Positions 18,104 through 26,390 of a stretch of DNA of 64,000 bases are shown piece after piece. Within the stretch, counting starts at the first letter, position 1, and each line of letters begins with the position of its first letter. This DNA is from Bacteroidia bacterium (GTDB taxonomy: Bacteria > Bacteroidota > Bacteroidia > Flavobacteriales > Flavobacteriaceae): contig JAUIBP010000002.1 in NCBI GenBank assembly GCA_030427735.1, positions 124,001 through 188,000 of the forward strand, written 5' to 3'. A program made the position numbers and the translations under genes. Below the pieces are notes generated by a model, which had not been told where the DNA came from, did no database searches, and worked only from the letters and a program-made list of their open reading frames with translations.

Positions 18104-19135
18104 TTAAGTCAATTCTCCGCGCAATGCGGTTTCGTATATGGTTTTGAATACTTTAGGAGAGACTTTTTGCCCTAACAAATACATCAATTTGCAAATTGCG
18201 GCCTCGGTTGTAATGTCTTTTCCGGATATTATCCCCATTCTTTTTAACTTTTCGCTAGTTTCGTACTGCCCCATGAGCACACTTCCGCCTACACATTGGG
18301 TAATATTTACAATATGTATGCCTTTGGCTATTGCTTCTTTTAATACCTGTAAAAACCAAGTTTCGGTAGTGCAATTACCAGCTCCGTACGTTTCTAAAAC
18401 AACACCTTTTAGTTCTGGTATATGAAATACATTTTCTAAAAACAATTGCGAAATACCTGGAAACAGTTTTACAATAGCCACATTCGTATCGAACGTTTTA
18501 TGCACTGCAAGCGGCTTTCTGCGCTTCGGTTTAAATAGGTAATCGTAATTTACTTTTAAATGCACCCCAGAAGTTACGAGCTCTGGGTAATTCATTGACA
18601 CAAAAGCTTCAAAATGTTCTGCACTTAGTTTTGTTGTTCGGTTACCACGATATAACTTATACTCAAAATACAAAGTTACCTCTCGTATAACAGGTTTATT
18701 ATAACGCTGCAACGATGCCACATGTATAGAGGTTATTAGATTTTCTTTAGCATCTGTTCGTAAATCGCCTATAGGCAATTGCGATCCTGTTAACACTACA
18801 GGTTTATCTAAATTTTCGAGCATAAAACTTAAGGCCGATGCTGTATAACTCATGGTATCGCTACCATGTAACACCACAAAACCATCAAATGCATCGTAAT
18901 TATTCTCGATAACCTCGGCGATATCTACCCAATATTTCGGATTCATATTACTAGAATCTATAGGGTCTTTAAACGACATGGTGTCGATATCGCAATCTAA
19001 CTGTTTTAATTCTGGTATACGTTCTAACAGATTATTAAAATCGAATGCTTTTAAAGCTCCCGTTTCAAAATCTTTTACCATACCAATGGTTCCACCTGTA
19101 TAGATTAATAGTATGTTAGGTCTAAGTCTAGTCAT
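18104..19135 (-). CDS. ansA: Type I (cytoplasmic) L-asparaginase
   Basis: 343 residues. LLIYTGGTIGMV (residues 9-20) carries the first catalytic Thr and VVLHGSDTMSYTASALSF carries the second Thr-Asp pair of the asparaginase/glutaminase family. There is no signal peptide, so the enzyme should be cytoplasmic and act on L-asparagine. I start at the ATG at 19135 (MTRLRPNILL). An upstream TTG at 19150 would overlap the tatD-like gene, whose stop lies only four bases before this ATG, so the two are co-transcribed. Confidence 0.93.
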   Translation of the reverse strand: MTRLRPNILLIYTGGTIGMVKDFETGALKAFDFNNLLERIPELKQLDCDIDTMSFKDPIDSSNMNPKYWVDIAEVIENNYDAFDGFVVLHGSDTMSYTASALSFMLENLDKPVVLTGSQLPIGDLRTDAKENLITSIHVASLQRYNKPVIREVTLYFEYKLYRGNRTTKLSAEHFEAFVSMNYPELVTSGVHLKVNYDYLFKPKRRKPLAVHKTFDTNVAIVKLFPGISQLFLENVFHIPELKGVVLETYGAGNCTTETWFLQVLKEAIAKGIHIVNITQCVGGSVLMGQYETSEKLKRMGIISGKDITTEAAICKLMYLLGQKVSPKVFKTIYETALRGELT

Positions 19136-19139
19136 AAAA

Positions 19140-19907
19140 TTACACTCCAAAAATTTGTTTAGAATTTGCTGTAGTTATACTGGCAATTTCTTCTTGAGAA
19201 CGTGAATACAGTTCGGATAATTTTTCTAAAACTCTTAAAATATAAACACTCTCGTTGCGTTTACCACGATATGGTGTTGGCGATAAATAAGGCGCATCGG
19301 TTTCCAAAACAATTGCTTCTAACGGAATTTCATTTAAAAACTGATCGATTTTGCCATTTTTGAAGGTGACCACGCCCCCAATACCGAGTTTCATATTATA
19401 AGATAACGCTTGTTGCGCTTGGGCTGCATTTCCTGTAAAACAATGAAAAATACCAAATAGGTCGTCTGACTTTTCGGATTCTAATACTTCAAAAACCTCA
19501 TCGAATGCCTCTCTACAATGGATCACTATAGGTAAACGATGTTTTTTAGCCAATTGAATTTGGTAACGAAAGGCTTCTTGTTGAATGGCCAAAGTAGACG
19601 TATCCCAATACAAATCGATGCCAATTTCGCCAATGGCATAAAATTGTCGTTTAGCTAACATGTGCTCTACATGTTGTAATTCTGTTTTAAAATTAGCTTT
19701 TACATGGGTTGGGTGCAAACCAGTCATTAAAAACATGTGTTCAGGAAAATCTGCTTCCAATTGCAGCATCCGTTCTGTATAAGTAGAATCGATAGCCGGA
19801 ATAAAAAATCTAGATACACCTGCTTCAATAGCACGAGTAATCATATCGTATCTATCGTCATCAAATGCTTCACTATATAAATGGGTATGGGTATCTGTTA
19901 TAATCAT
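19140..19907 (-). CDS. TatD-family metal-dependent hydrolase
   Basis: 255 residues. A TIM-barrel amidohydrolase with DTHTHLY at residues 5-11, GEIGIDLYWD, PIVIHCREA, FHCFTG and ETDAPYLSP, which together hold the two-metal site of TatD deoxyribonucleases. Members act on DNA ends or remove D-amino acids from tRNA analogues; the precise job here is unknown. It leads a two-gene unit with ansA (four-base gap). The divergent protease gene starts 51 bases away. Confidence 0.9.
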   Translation of the reverse strand: MIITDTHTHLYSEAFDDDRYDMITRAIEAGVSRFFIPAIDSTYTERMLQLEADFPEHMFLMTGLHPTHVKANFKTELQHVEHMLAKRQFYAIGEIGIDLYWDTSTLAIQQEAFRYQIQLAKKHRLPIVIHCREAFDEVFEVLESEKSDDLFGIFHCFTGNAAQAQQALSYNMKLGIGGVVTFKNGKIDQFLNEIPLEAIVLETDAPYLSPTPYRGKRNESVYILRVLEKLSELYSRSQEEIASITTANSKQIFGV

Positions 19908-19934
19908 GCTGCTAAATTAATTGTTTTACATCAT

Positions 19935-19942
19935 TATCTTTG
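19935..19942 (+). promoter_or_regulatory. -7 element of the protease gene
   Basis: TATCTTTG, a full TAnnTTTG match, 17 bases before the ATG at 19959. It supports that start over an upstream ATG at 19881, which lies inside the opposite gene. Confidence 0.5.
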
Positions 19943-19958
19943 TCTAAAATCTATTAAG

Positions 19959-20411
19959 ATGACATCACTACAAGATTTTCTGTTAGAAAGAGATTACGTT
20001 AAGATAAAATTGAAACTTACAAAAACAAATCATTTCGAAATCCGTGCCACCATTAACGGAATAAAAGGATTGTTTATTCTAGACACCGGCGCTTCTAGTT
20101 CGTGCGTAGGTTTTGAAGCTATAGACACCTTTAAATTAAAGGTAAAAGATTCCGAAATAAAAGCTGCTGGTGCCGGCGCTACAAATATGGCTACCCAACT
20201 GTCTAAAAAAAACCGGTTAAAAATAGGGAAATGGAAAAAAGATAAAGTGTCTTTAATATTATTTAACATGACCCATGTTAACACCGCTTTAATGCACCAT
20301 AACTCCCGACCAGTAGACGGTATTATTGGCGCCGATATTCTAAAAAAAGGGAAGGCAATTATAGATTACGACCGCAAATATCTGTACCTTAAAAAATTTA
20401 TGATTACATAA
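19959..20411 (+). CDS. Retropepsin-like aspartic protease
   Basis: 150 residues, cytoplasmic by lack of signal. GLFILDTGASSSCVG (residues 37-51) is the Asp-Thr-Gly-Ala active-site loop of single-domain, retrovirus-like aspartic proteases, which act as dimers. GIIGADILKKGKAIIDYD near the C-terminus is the matching flap-side motif. The start at 19959 follows a clear -7 promoter element. The response regulator follows 43 bases later. The substrate is unknown. Confidence 0.82.
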   Translation: MTSLQDFLLERDYVKIKLKLTKTNHFEIRATINGIKGLFILDTGASSSCVGFEAIDTFKLKVKDSEIKAAGAGATNMATQLSKKNRLKIGKWKKDKVSLILFNMTHVNTALMHHNSRPVDGIIGADILKKGKAIIDYDRKYLYLKKFMIT

Positions 20412-20454
20412 GTTTTGGTTAACTTTACCGTCTTAACCCTAAGACCAACCATAC

Positions 20455-21087
20455 ATGAAAAGCTCAATCGTTATAGCAGACGATCATCCGCTCATGCTTA
20501 AAGGCATGATGAATTACCTCTCATCGCTCGGATATAACATTGTGGGCAGTGCTACAGATGGCTCTACAGCATATAATCTTATTGTAAAACTAAAACCCAA
20601 AATTGCCATTCTAGATATTAGAATGCCCCATAAAACAGGTTTGGAAATCGCTCAAGACTGTAAATTAAATGCTTTAGACACCAAAATTATTTTAATTACT
20701 TTCGATAAACGCGAAGATGTTTACAAAAAAGCTAAAGAGCACAATATTTACGGTTATATTTTAAAAGAATTTGCAGTAGAAGAAATTGAAACCTGCATAG
20801 AAAATGTTATTTGTGACCGACCATATTTTAGTAAAGAACTTGTCCCAAACCTTGAAAAAACTTACACTAATACAGATTATACCTCGTTAAATAAGCTTAC
20901 TAAAACCGAAATTAAAATACTTAAACAAATAGCAAATAATAAAACGAGTATAGAAATTGCCGACGACTTAAACGTTTCTCCTAGAACAGTAGATAAACAC
21001 AGAAGCAATATTGTAAACAAGCTCAAACTACACGGCATTCACAATGGTTTATTTATATGGGCCAGCCAAAATAAAGACATTTTTTAA
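20455..21087 (+). CDS. Orphan NarL/FixJ-type response regulator
   Basis: 210 residues. Receiver domain at 1-120 with the acidic pair D9-D10, the phosphoryl-accepting Asp54 in ILDIRMP and Lys104 in GYILKEFA. A LuxR-type helix-turn-helix follows at about 145-205 (LTKTEIKILKQIANNKTSIEIA, then SPRTVDKHRSNI). It should bind DNA as a dimer when phosphorylated. No histidine kinase lies in the window. Directly downstream are two copies of a short unit, each preceded by an identical-spaced ATACG/TACGTATTT element, which are good candidates for its targets. Confidence 0.9.
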   Translation: MKSSIVIADDHPLMLKGMMNYLSSLGYNIVGSATDGSTAYNLIVKLKPKIAILDIRMPHKTGLEIAQDCKLNALDTKIILITFDKREDVYKKAKEHNIYGYILKEFAVEEIETCIENVICDRPYFSKELVPNLEKTYTNTDYTSLNKLTKTEIKILKQIANNKTSIEIADDLNVSPRTVDKHRSNIVNKLKLHGIHNGLFIWASQNKDIF

Positions 21088-21090
21088 AAA

Positions 21091-21110
21091 ATACGTGATT
21101 ATACGTATTT
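21091..21110 (+). promoter_or_regulatory. Candidate operator, copy 1
   Basis: ATACG at 21091-21095 and ATACGTATTT at 21101-21110. The same pair recurs at 21230/21240, and in both copies it lies exactly 40 and 30 bases before a TAnnTTTA element. Likely an activator site for the adjacent NarL-type regulator; binding is inferred only. Confidence 0.5.
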
Positions 21111-21142
21111 CAAACCCCATCTATATATTTTACCTTTACAGT

Positions 21143-21214
21143 GCTATTAATTAGTTCTTAGGGAGAATTATTAAAAACCTCTGTATTGTAATGATGCAGA
21201 GGTTTTGTTTTTTT
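21143..21214 (+). ncRNA. Candidate small RNA, twin copy 1
   Basis: Downstream of TACCTTTA (21131-21138) lies a segment shared with copy 2: GCTATTAAT at 21143-21151 and GGGAG at 21161-21165. A terminator follows, with a 10-base stem (AAAACCTCTG at 21174-21183 with 21197-21206) and a T-run. No open reading frame of note is inside. The predicted RNA is about 70 bases. Function unknown. Confidence 0.5.
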
Positions 21215-21229
21215 ACGTTTTCTTATAAA

Positions 21230-21249
21230 ATACGCAACCCTACGTATTT
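21230..21249 (+). promoter_or_regulatory. Candidate operator, copy 2
   Basis: ATACG at 21230-21234 and TACGTATTT at 21241-21249, with the same spacing to the TATATTTA element at 21270-21277 as in copy 1. The bases between the conserved blocks differ, so selection on the blocks is likely. Confidence 0.5.
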
Positions 21250-21281
21250 TTCAACACACACATTATCAGTATATTTACAAA

Positions 21282-21349
21282 GCTATTAATCATGTTTAAG
21301 GGAGTATGATTTAAAAAAACAACTCTGCGCTTTAAAAACGCAGAGTTGT
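21282..21349 (+). ncRNA. Candidate small RNA, twin copy 2
   Basis: Begins like copy 1 with GCTATTAAT (21282-21290) and GGGAG (21300-21304) at the same distances from its -7-like element. It ends in an 11-base stem (ACAACTCTGCG at 21319-21329 with 21339-21349). Both stems share CTCTG/CAGAG. The stem is followed by A, not T, on this strand, so it may stabilise rather than terminate. About 70 bases or longer. Confidence 0.45.
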
Positions 21350-21350
21350 A

Positions 21351-21462
21351 AAAAAATTAAGGTTAAATTTTAAACAAAATGATGATTTATTCTTAAAATT
21401 TAATTAGATTTATTTTAAAATCAAGCAAACGCCCTCAAATTGCTTATTCAAAACCTACAGTT
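21351..21462 (+). other. Non-coding AT-rich stretch
   Basis: The remainder of the 375-base gap between the response regulator and the small membrane peptide. Very AT-rich; I see no clear promoter, repeat or hairpin beyond the twin units before it. Confidence 0.4.
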
Positions 21463-21564
21463 ATGAAAAATCAAGAGAACTCGTCTTACAACCAGTACTT
21501 TCTATACGGCTTATTCTTTTTAGCTATAGTTGTTATTGCAATTAATATCTTCATTTATTTTTAA
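21463..21564 (+). CDS. 33-residue single-span membrane peptide
   Basis: An ATG-to-TAA frame of 33 residues. A polar start (MKNQENSSYNQYF) is followed by one uninterrupted hydrophobic helix (LYGLFFLAIVVIAINIFIYF), ending at the stop. The composition is that of a real membrane microprotein rather than a chance frame. It stands downstream of the twin small RNA units and could share a transcript with the second one. I do not recognise it. No other reading of this region is convincing. Confidence 0.5.
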   Translation: MKNQENSSYNQYFLYGLFFLAIVVIAINIFIYF

Positions 21565-21607
21565 ATAGGATTTTTTTAAGTCTTTTTAAAAATTTTACAC
21601 ATAAAAA

Positions 21608-21637
21608 AAGCACAATGTTACGCATAACATCGTGCTT
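21608..21637 (-). terminator. Terminator of the sucA-sucB operon
   Basis: AAGCAC and ATGTTA pair across a 4-base loop with TAACAT and GTGCTT, with a single G-U type position. On the minus strand the stem is followed by seven T. Confidence 0.8.
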
Positions 21638-21663
21638 AAATATCTTACTTTTTCAAGAAAAGC

Positions 21664-22884
21664 TTATAGTTCTAAAGCTTTCTTAATATCGTTATTCATT
21701 AACAATTCTACTGGGTTTTCCAGAGCTTCTTTTACAGCTACTAAAAATCCTACACTCTCTTTACCATCTATTATTCTATGGTCGTAAGACAAAGCAACAT
21801 ACATCATTGGGTGAATTTCCACATTGCCGTTTACAGCAATTGGACGCTCAATAATATTGTGCATTCCTAAAATACCACTTTGTGGAGGATTAATAATTGG
21901 TGTAGACAACATGCTACCAAACACACCGCCATTGGTTATTGTAAAAGTACCACCTGTCATTTCGTCTACCGTAATTTGACCATCTCTTGCACGAAGCGCC
22001 AAGCGTTTAACTTCGGACTCTACACCTCTAAAACTTAAGTTTTCTGCATTTCTTATTACAGGTACCATCAATCCTTTTGGACCAGAAACGGCAATACTAA
22101 TGTCGCAGAAATCGTAAGACACCATTTCTTTTTCATCGATCATGGAATTTACTGCCGGATAAAGCTCTAAAGCTCTAACTACGGCTAGAGTAAAGAAACT
22201 CATAAATCCTAAACCAACACCGTGTTTTGTTTTAAACGCCTCTTTATATTCGTTTCTCAGTTCAAAAATAGGCGTCATGTTAACTTCGTTAAAAGTCGTT
22301 AACATTGCCGTTGTATTTTTAGCCTCTACCAATCGTTCTGCTACTTTACGACGTAACATAGACATCTTACTTCTTGACGTCCCACGATTTCCACCAGAAG
22401 GCGTACCCATAGACGGCACTGCTTTTACGGCATCTTCCTTGGTTACACGACCATCCTTACCTGTTCCAGAAACAGACGATGCTTCGATACCTTTCTCTGC
22501 TAAAATCTTTTTAGCTGCTGGACTTGCTGTACCAGAAGCATAAGTTTTTTGCTCTGCTGGAGCTGCTTTAGGCGCCTCTGCTTTTGGTGCTGCAGGTGCC
22601 TCCTCTTTTTTATCTTCTTTTACAGGCGCATCACCTTCTGGTTTTGTTGCGCTAGTATCTATTAAACATACCACCTCGCCTACTGCAACAGCATCGCCTT
22701 CTTCTGCTTTAAGCGTAATAGTTCCGCTTTCTTCTGCAGGAAGCTCTAATGTTGCTTTATCACTATCAACCTCTGCAATGGCTTGATCTTTTTCTACATA
22801 ATCACCATCTTGAACTAACCATGTTGCTATTTCAACTTCTGTGATAGATTCTCCCGGAGAAGGGACTTTCATTTCTAAAATCAT
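21664..22884 (-). CDS. sucB: Dihydrolipoamide succinyltransferase (E2 of 2-oxoglutarate dehydrogenase)
   Basis: 406 residues. A lipoyl domain (1-75) with Lys43 in [13 protein letters not shown], an Ala/Pro/Lys linker, a peripheral-subunit-binding domain (about 118-155; [14 protein letters not shown]) and the catalytic domain ending in [12 protein letters not shown] with the His-Asp active pair. It transfers succinyl from lipoamide to CoA in the TCA cycle. It lies 34 bases after sucA and is transcribed with it. The third subunit, lipoamide dehydrogenase, is not in the window. Confidence 0.95.
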   Translation of the reverse strand: MILEMKVPSPGESITEVEIATWLVQDGDYVEKDQAIAEVDSDKATLELPAEESGTITLKAEEGDAVAVGEVVCLIDTSATKPEGDAPVKEDKKEEAPAAPKAEAPKAAPAEQKTYASGTASPAAKKILAEKGIEASSVSGTGKDGRVTKEDAVKAVPSMGTPSGGNRGTSRSKMSMLRRKVAERLVEAKNTTAMLTTFNEVNMTPIFELRNEYKEAFKTKHGVGLGFMSFFTLAVVRALELYPAVNSMIDEKEMVSYDFCDISIAVSGPKGLMVPVIRNAENLSFRGVESEVKRLALRARDGQITVDEMTGGTFTITNGGVFGSMLSTPIINPPQSGILGMHNIIERPIAVNGNVEIHPMMYVALSYDHRIIDGKESVGFLVAVKEALENPVELLMNNDIKKALEL

Positions 22885-22918
22885 TGTTCAATATTTTAGT
22901 TTAATCTTAATTTGTTTT

Positions 22919-25678
22919 TTATCGTTGGTTGTTTTTTGTTTTATCGAAAACATAATCGATGACTTCTTGATGACGACGTTTAGATCGGGTTGCACTACCT
23001 GCAGCAGGTGCACCATACGCACGTCTTGACGCAGCCCTGAACGTTTTTGCTTCGTCTAAATGCATTAACATATGGCTATAAGCCCCCATATTTCTAGGTT
23101 CTTCTTGTGCCCATACAATCTCCTCGGCATTACTGTATTTTGCAATAACTTCTCTTATAGCTTTTACTGGTAACGGGAACAATTGTTCTATTCGCACTAA
23201 TGCAACATCGTCTCTTTGTTGGGCTTCTTTTACCTCTAATAAATCGTAATAGAATTTACCTGTTACAAAAACTAACGATTTTACTTTAGACGCTTCGGCA
23301 TCAACATCGTCTATAAGCATTTGGAAACTGCCGTTTGCAAACTCGTTTACTGTAGATACCACTCTTGGGTGGCGCAATAAACTTTTTGGTGTGAATACAA
23401 TTAATGGTTTTCTAAAATTAGCTTTCATTTGTTTACGTAACAAATGATAAATATTTGCCGGCGTAGTACAATCGGCTACAAACATATTGTCTTTAGCACA
23501 TAATTGTAAGTAACGTTCCATACGTGCCGATGAATGCTCTGCGCCTTGCCCTTCGTAACCATGAGGCAATAACATTACCAAACCGTTCTGAAGTTTCCAT
23601 TTGTCTTCGGCTGCTGAGATATATTGATCTAACATGATCTGAGCCCCGTTACTAAAGTCACCAAATTGCGCTTCCCAAATGGTTAAGGTCTTGGGGCTTG
23701 CCATGGCATAACCATAGTCGAAACCAACAACACCATACTCTGAAAGCAATGAATTATATATGAAGAAACGTCCTTGGGTATCGCTTAAATTGTTTAACAA
23801 CACCACTTCTTCTTCGCTATCTTCTACCTTTATTACAGCATGACGGTGCGAGAAAGTACCGCGTTCTACATCTTGACCAGACATTCTAACATCGTAACCT
23901 TCTTCTAGCAAAGTGCCATAAGCTAAATGTTCTGCCATAGCCCAATCTAACTTATCCTCATCGAACATGGTTTTTCTAGACTGTACTAAGCGTTCTATTT
24001 TTCTTATAAATTTCTTATCGGAAGGCAAAGTAGAAACCACTTCAGCAATTTGCGACAGTTTTTCTTTAGGATATGTCGTATCTATAACATTCATCATGTC
24101 GTCTTCTGTTACCCTAACAAAATCCTGCCATTCGTCTTGCATAAACGGTGTAATTACCGTTTTGTCTTCTTTTCTAGAATCTTCTAACTCTTCTTCTAAA
24201 GTTGCTTTATAAGCTTCTTCAAGCGATTTCACATAATCCTGATCTATAATACCTTCTTTAATTAACTTTTCGGCATAAATATCTCTAGGGTTTTTGTGTT
24301 TTGCAATTGCTTTATATAATAGCGGTTGCGTAAACTTAGGTTCATCTCCTTCGTTATGACCATATTTTCTATAACCTAATAAATCGATAAACACATCGCG
24401 TTTAAATTGCATTCTAAAATCTAATGCAAATAACACGGCATGCACTACAGCTTCTACATCGTCTGCATTAACATGCAGTACTGGCGATAAGGTTACCTTA
24501 CCAACATCTGTACAGTAGGTACTGGAACGGGCATCCAAATAATTGGTCGTAAACCCAATTTGGTTATTTACAACAATATGTAGCGTACCATTGGTTTTAT
24601 ACCCGTCTAATTGTGCCATCTGTATAATTTCGTATACTAGGCCTTGCCCTGCAATTGCAGCATCACCATGCACAACTATTGGTAGAACTTGCGAGGGGTC
24701 TTCGGCATACTTATCGTCTTGCTTAGCTCTTGTTATCCCCTCTACTACTGCACCTACAGTTTCTAAATGCGATGGGTTTGGTGCAATATTTAAGTTAATT
24801 TTCTTTCCGTTGGCTGTTTCACGATTACTGGTCCACCCTAAGTGATACTTTACATCCCCATCAAAAATCTCTTCTTCGTAATCTTTACCATCAAACTCGC
24901 TAAAAATATCTTTAGCCGATTTACCAAAAATATTTGTTAGCGTACTTAAACGGCCACGGTGTGCCATACCCATTACAAACTCTTTAACCCCATAATCTGC
25001 GGCCTTTTCTATTACAGCATCTATTGCTGGGATTAAAGATTCTCCTCCTTCTAACGAAAAACGCTTTTGCCCAACATACTTGGTATGTAAAAAGCTCTCG
25101 AAAGCAACAGCTTCGTTTAATTTTTTAAGGATGTATTTTTTCTGGTCGACATCGAACTTTGGCTGATTGTCGTTAATATTTAATTTTTCTTGAATCCATG
25201 CTTTACGCTCTGGATTACGAACATACATATATTCTATACCTATAGAACTACAATAAATACGTTCTAAATGATTAATAATCTCACGCAAGGTTTGCGAGCC
25301 AATGCCCAAAATTTCGCCTGCCGAAAATACCGTATCTAAATCGTTTTTAGAAAGCCCAAAATTCTCTAAGGCTAAAGTAGGCACGTAAGTTCTACGCTCG
25401 CGAACCGGATTAGTTTTGGTAAATAAATGGCCTCGTGTACGATAGCCATCTATAAGTCTTACAACTTGAAATTCTTTAGTTAAATTTTCTGAAACATGAT
25501 CGCAGGAGAACTCTTCCATGAGTTCTTCGGTAACGCCGTTACTTTCCATACCAAAATCGTAGCCTTGAAAAAAGGCTCTCCAACTCGGCTCTACAGTATC
25601 GGGATTTTGTAAGTATTGATCGTATAAATCAGCAAAATATGCTGTATGTGCTGCGTTTAAAAAGGAATATTTATCCAT
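22919..25678 (-). CDS. sucA: 2-oxoglutarate dehydrogenase E1 component
   Basis: 919 residues. The thiamine-diphosphate enzyme that decarboxylates 2-oxoglutarate. Recognisable parts are the N-terminal SFLNAAHTAYFADLYDQY, FVMGMAHRGRLSTL, the cofactor motif GDAAIAGQGLVYE, and LPHGYEGQGAEHSSARMER in the transketolase-like half. I start at the ATG at 25678 (MDKYSFLNA), which aligns with the family; an ATG or alternative start 14 codons upstream would lie within the promoter and a 20-base palindrome. Co-transcribed with sucB. Confidence 0.95.
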   Translation of the reverse strand: MDKYSFLNAAHTAYFADLYDQYLQNPDTVEPSWRAFFQGYDFGMESNGVTEELMEEFSCDHVSENLTKEFQVVRLIDGYRTRGHLFTKTNPVRERRTYVPTLALENFGLSKNDLDTVFSAGEILGIGSQTLREIINHLERIYCSSIGIEYMYVRNPERKAWIQEKLNINDNQPKFDVDQKKYILKKLNEAVAFESFLHTKYVGQKRFSLEGGESLIPAIDAVIEKAADYGVKEFVMGMAHRGRLSTLTNIFGKSAKDIFSEFDGKDYEEEIFDGDVKYHLGWTSNRETANGKKINLNIAPNPSHLETVGAVVEGITRAKQDDKYAEDPSQVLPIVVHGDAAIAGQGLVYEIIQMAQLDGYKTNGTLHIVVNNQIGFTTNYLDARSSTYCTDVGKVTLSPVLHVNADDVEAVVHAVLFALDFRMQFKRDVFIDLLGYRKYGHNEGDEPKFTQPLLYKAIAKHKNPRDIYAEKLIKEGIIDQDYVKSLEEAYKATLEEELEDSRKEDKTVITPFMQDEWQDFVRVTEDDMMNVIDTTYPKEKLSQIAEVVSTLPSDKKFIRKIERLVQSRKTMFDEDKLDWAMAEHLAYGTLLEEGYDVRMSGQDVERGTFSHRHAVIKVEDSEEEVVLLNNLSDTQGRFFIYNSLLSEYGVVGFDYGYAMASPKTLTIWEAQFGDFSNGAQIMLDQYISAAEDKWKLQNGLVMLLPHGYEGQGAEHSSARMERYLQLCAKDNMFVADCTTPANIYHLLRKQMKANFRKPLIVFTPKSLLRHPRVVSTVNEFANGSFQMLIDDVDAEASKVKSLVFVTGKFYYDLLEVKEAQQRDDVALVRIEQLFPLPVKAIREVIAKYSNAEEIVWAQEEPRNMGAYSHMLMHLDEAKTFRAASRRAYGAPAAGSATRSKRRHQEVIDYVFDKTKNNQR

Positions 25679-25701
25679 TATATTATTTGAGACATTCTCG
25701 C

Positions 25702-25721
25702 TTTGACAAAATTTTGTCAAA
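25702..25721. promoter_or_regulatory. 20-base perfect palindrome over the sucA promoter
   Basis: TTTGACAAAATTTTGTCAAA reads the same on both strands. It overlaps a minus-strand -7 element (TATTTTTG, 25725 to 25718) 24 to 43 bases before the sucA start. This is an operator position for a dimeric repressor or, less likely, a leader hairpin. The regulator is not identified. Confidence 0.5.
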
Positions 25722-25796
25722 AATACAATTTTTAGGAAAATGAGATATGATTTTATTATATTTATAATACATTTTTAACGTTATTTTTTCCGAAGG

Positions 25797-26324
25797 ATGA
25801 AACGAACACATTACTTTTTTGTCAAAACTTTAATATTATCAATTATAATCTTAGGCTCTTTTAAGAGTTTAAATGCGCAAAATTCAGATTTCATGAGCAA
25901 AGTGCGCTTTGGAGGCGGCATCGGTTTAAGTTTTGGCAACGATTTTTTTAGCGGAAGCTTAGAACCTACTGCTATTTATCAATTTAATAGGCAATTTGCA
26001 TTAGGAGTAGGATTCAATTTCACCTATAACAGCCAGAAAGATTTTTATCAATCCACGATATTAGGCGGAACATTAACAGCGCTTTACAATCCTTTAGATT
26101 TTTTACAATTGTCGGCCGAATACCAACAACTACATGTTAACAGAAACTTCGATAGCGATAGAGTATTGTACGAAGACGACAAATATTGGCTCCCGACTTT
26201 ATATTTGGGTGTTGGCTACAGCACTAGAAATGTAACTTTTGGGGTACGCTACGACGTACTTTACGACGACGACAAAAGTATTTATGCTTCGGCGTGGGCT
26301 CCTTTTATAAGAGTTTATTTCTAA
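25797..26324 (+). CDS. Small outer-membrane beta-barrel protein next to sucA
   Basis: 175 residues with a signal peptide ending at LNAQ (residue 28). Repeated amphipathic strands (GGGIGLSFGNDFF, QFALGVGFNFTYN, LPTLYLGVGYSTRNV) and a terminal Phe (FIRVYF) point to an eight- or ten-strand barrel inserted by the Bam machinery. Homologues beside sucA in flavobacteria are sometimes labelled alpha-ketoglutarate decarboxylase, which the sequence does not support; that label seems borrowed from the neighbour. Divergent from sucA with a 118-base gap. Confidence 0.65.
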   Translation: MKRTHYFFVKTLILSIIILGSFKSLNAQNSDFMSKVRFGGGIGLSFGNDFFSGSLEPTAIYQFNRQFALGVGFNFTYNSQKDFYQSTILGGTLTALYNPLDFLQLSAEYQQLHVNRNFDSDRVLYEDDKYWLPTLYLGVGYSTRNVTFGVRYDVLYDDDKSIYASAWAPFIRVYF

Positions 26325-26362
26325 ATCTGGTTAAAAACAAAATGCTTACCAATTAATTTAAT

Positions 26363-26370
26363 TATCTTTG
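26363..26370 (+). promoter_or_regulatory. -7 element at the head of the copper locus
   Basis: TATCTTTG, a complete TAnnTTTG match, 20 bases before the GTG start at 26391. The -33 element is not clear. Confidence 0.5.
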
Positions 26371-26390
26371 CGACTCAAAATTTCTTTTGG

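Noticed and set aside
25797-26324. Naming the barrel gene beside sucA alpha-ketoglutarate decarboxylase
   Set aside because: The sequence is a signal peptide plus a short beta-barrel with no thiamine-diphosphate enzyme features; the label would be copied from the neighbour.
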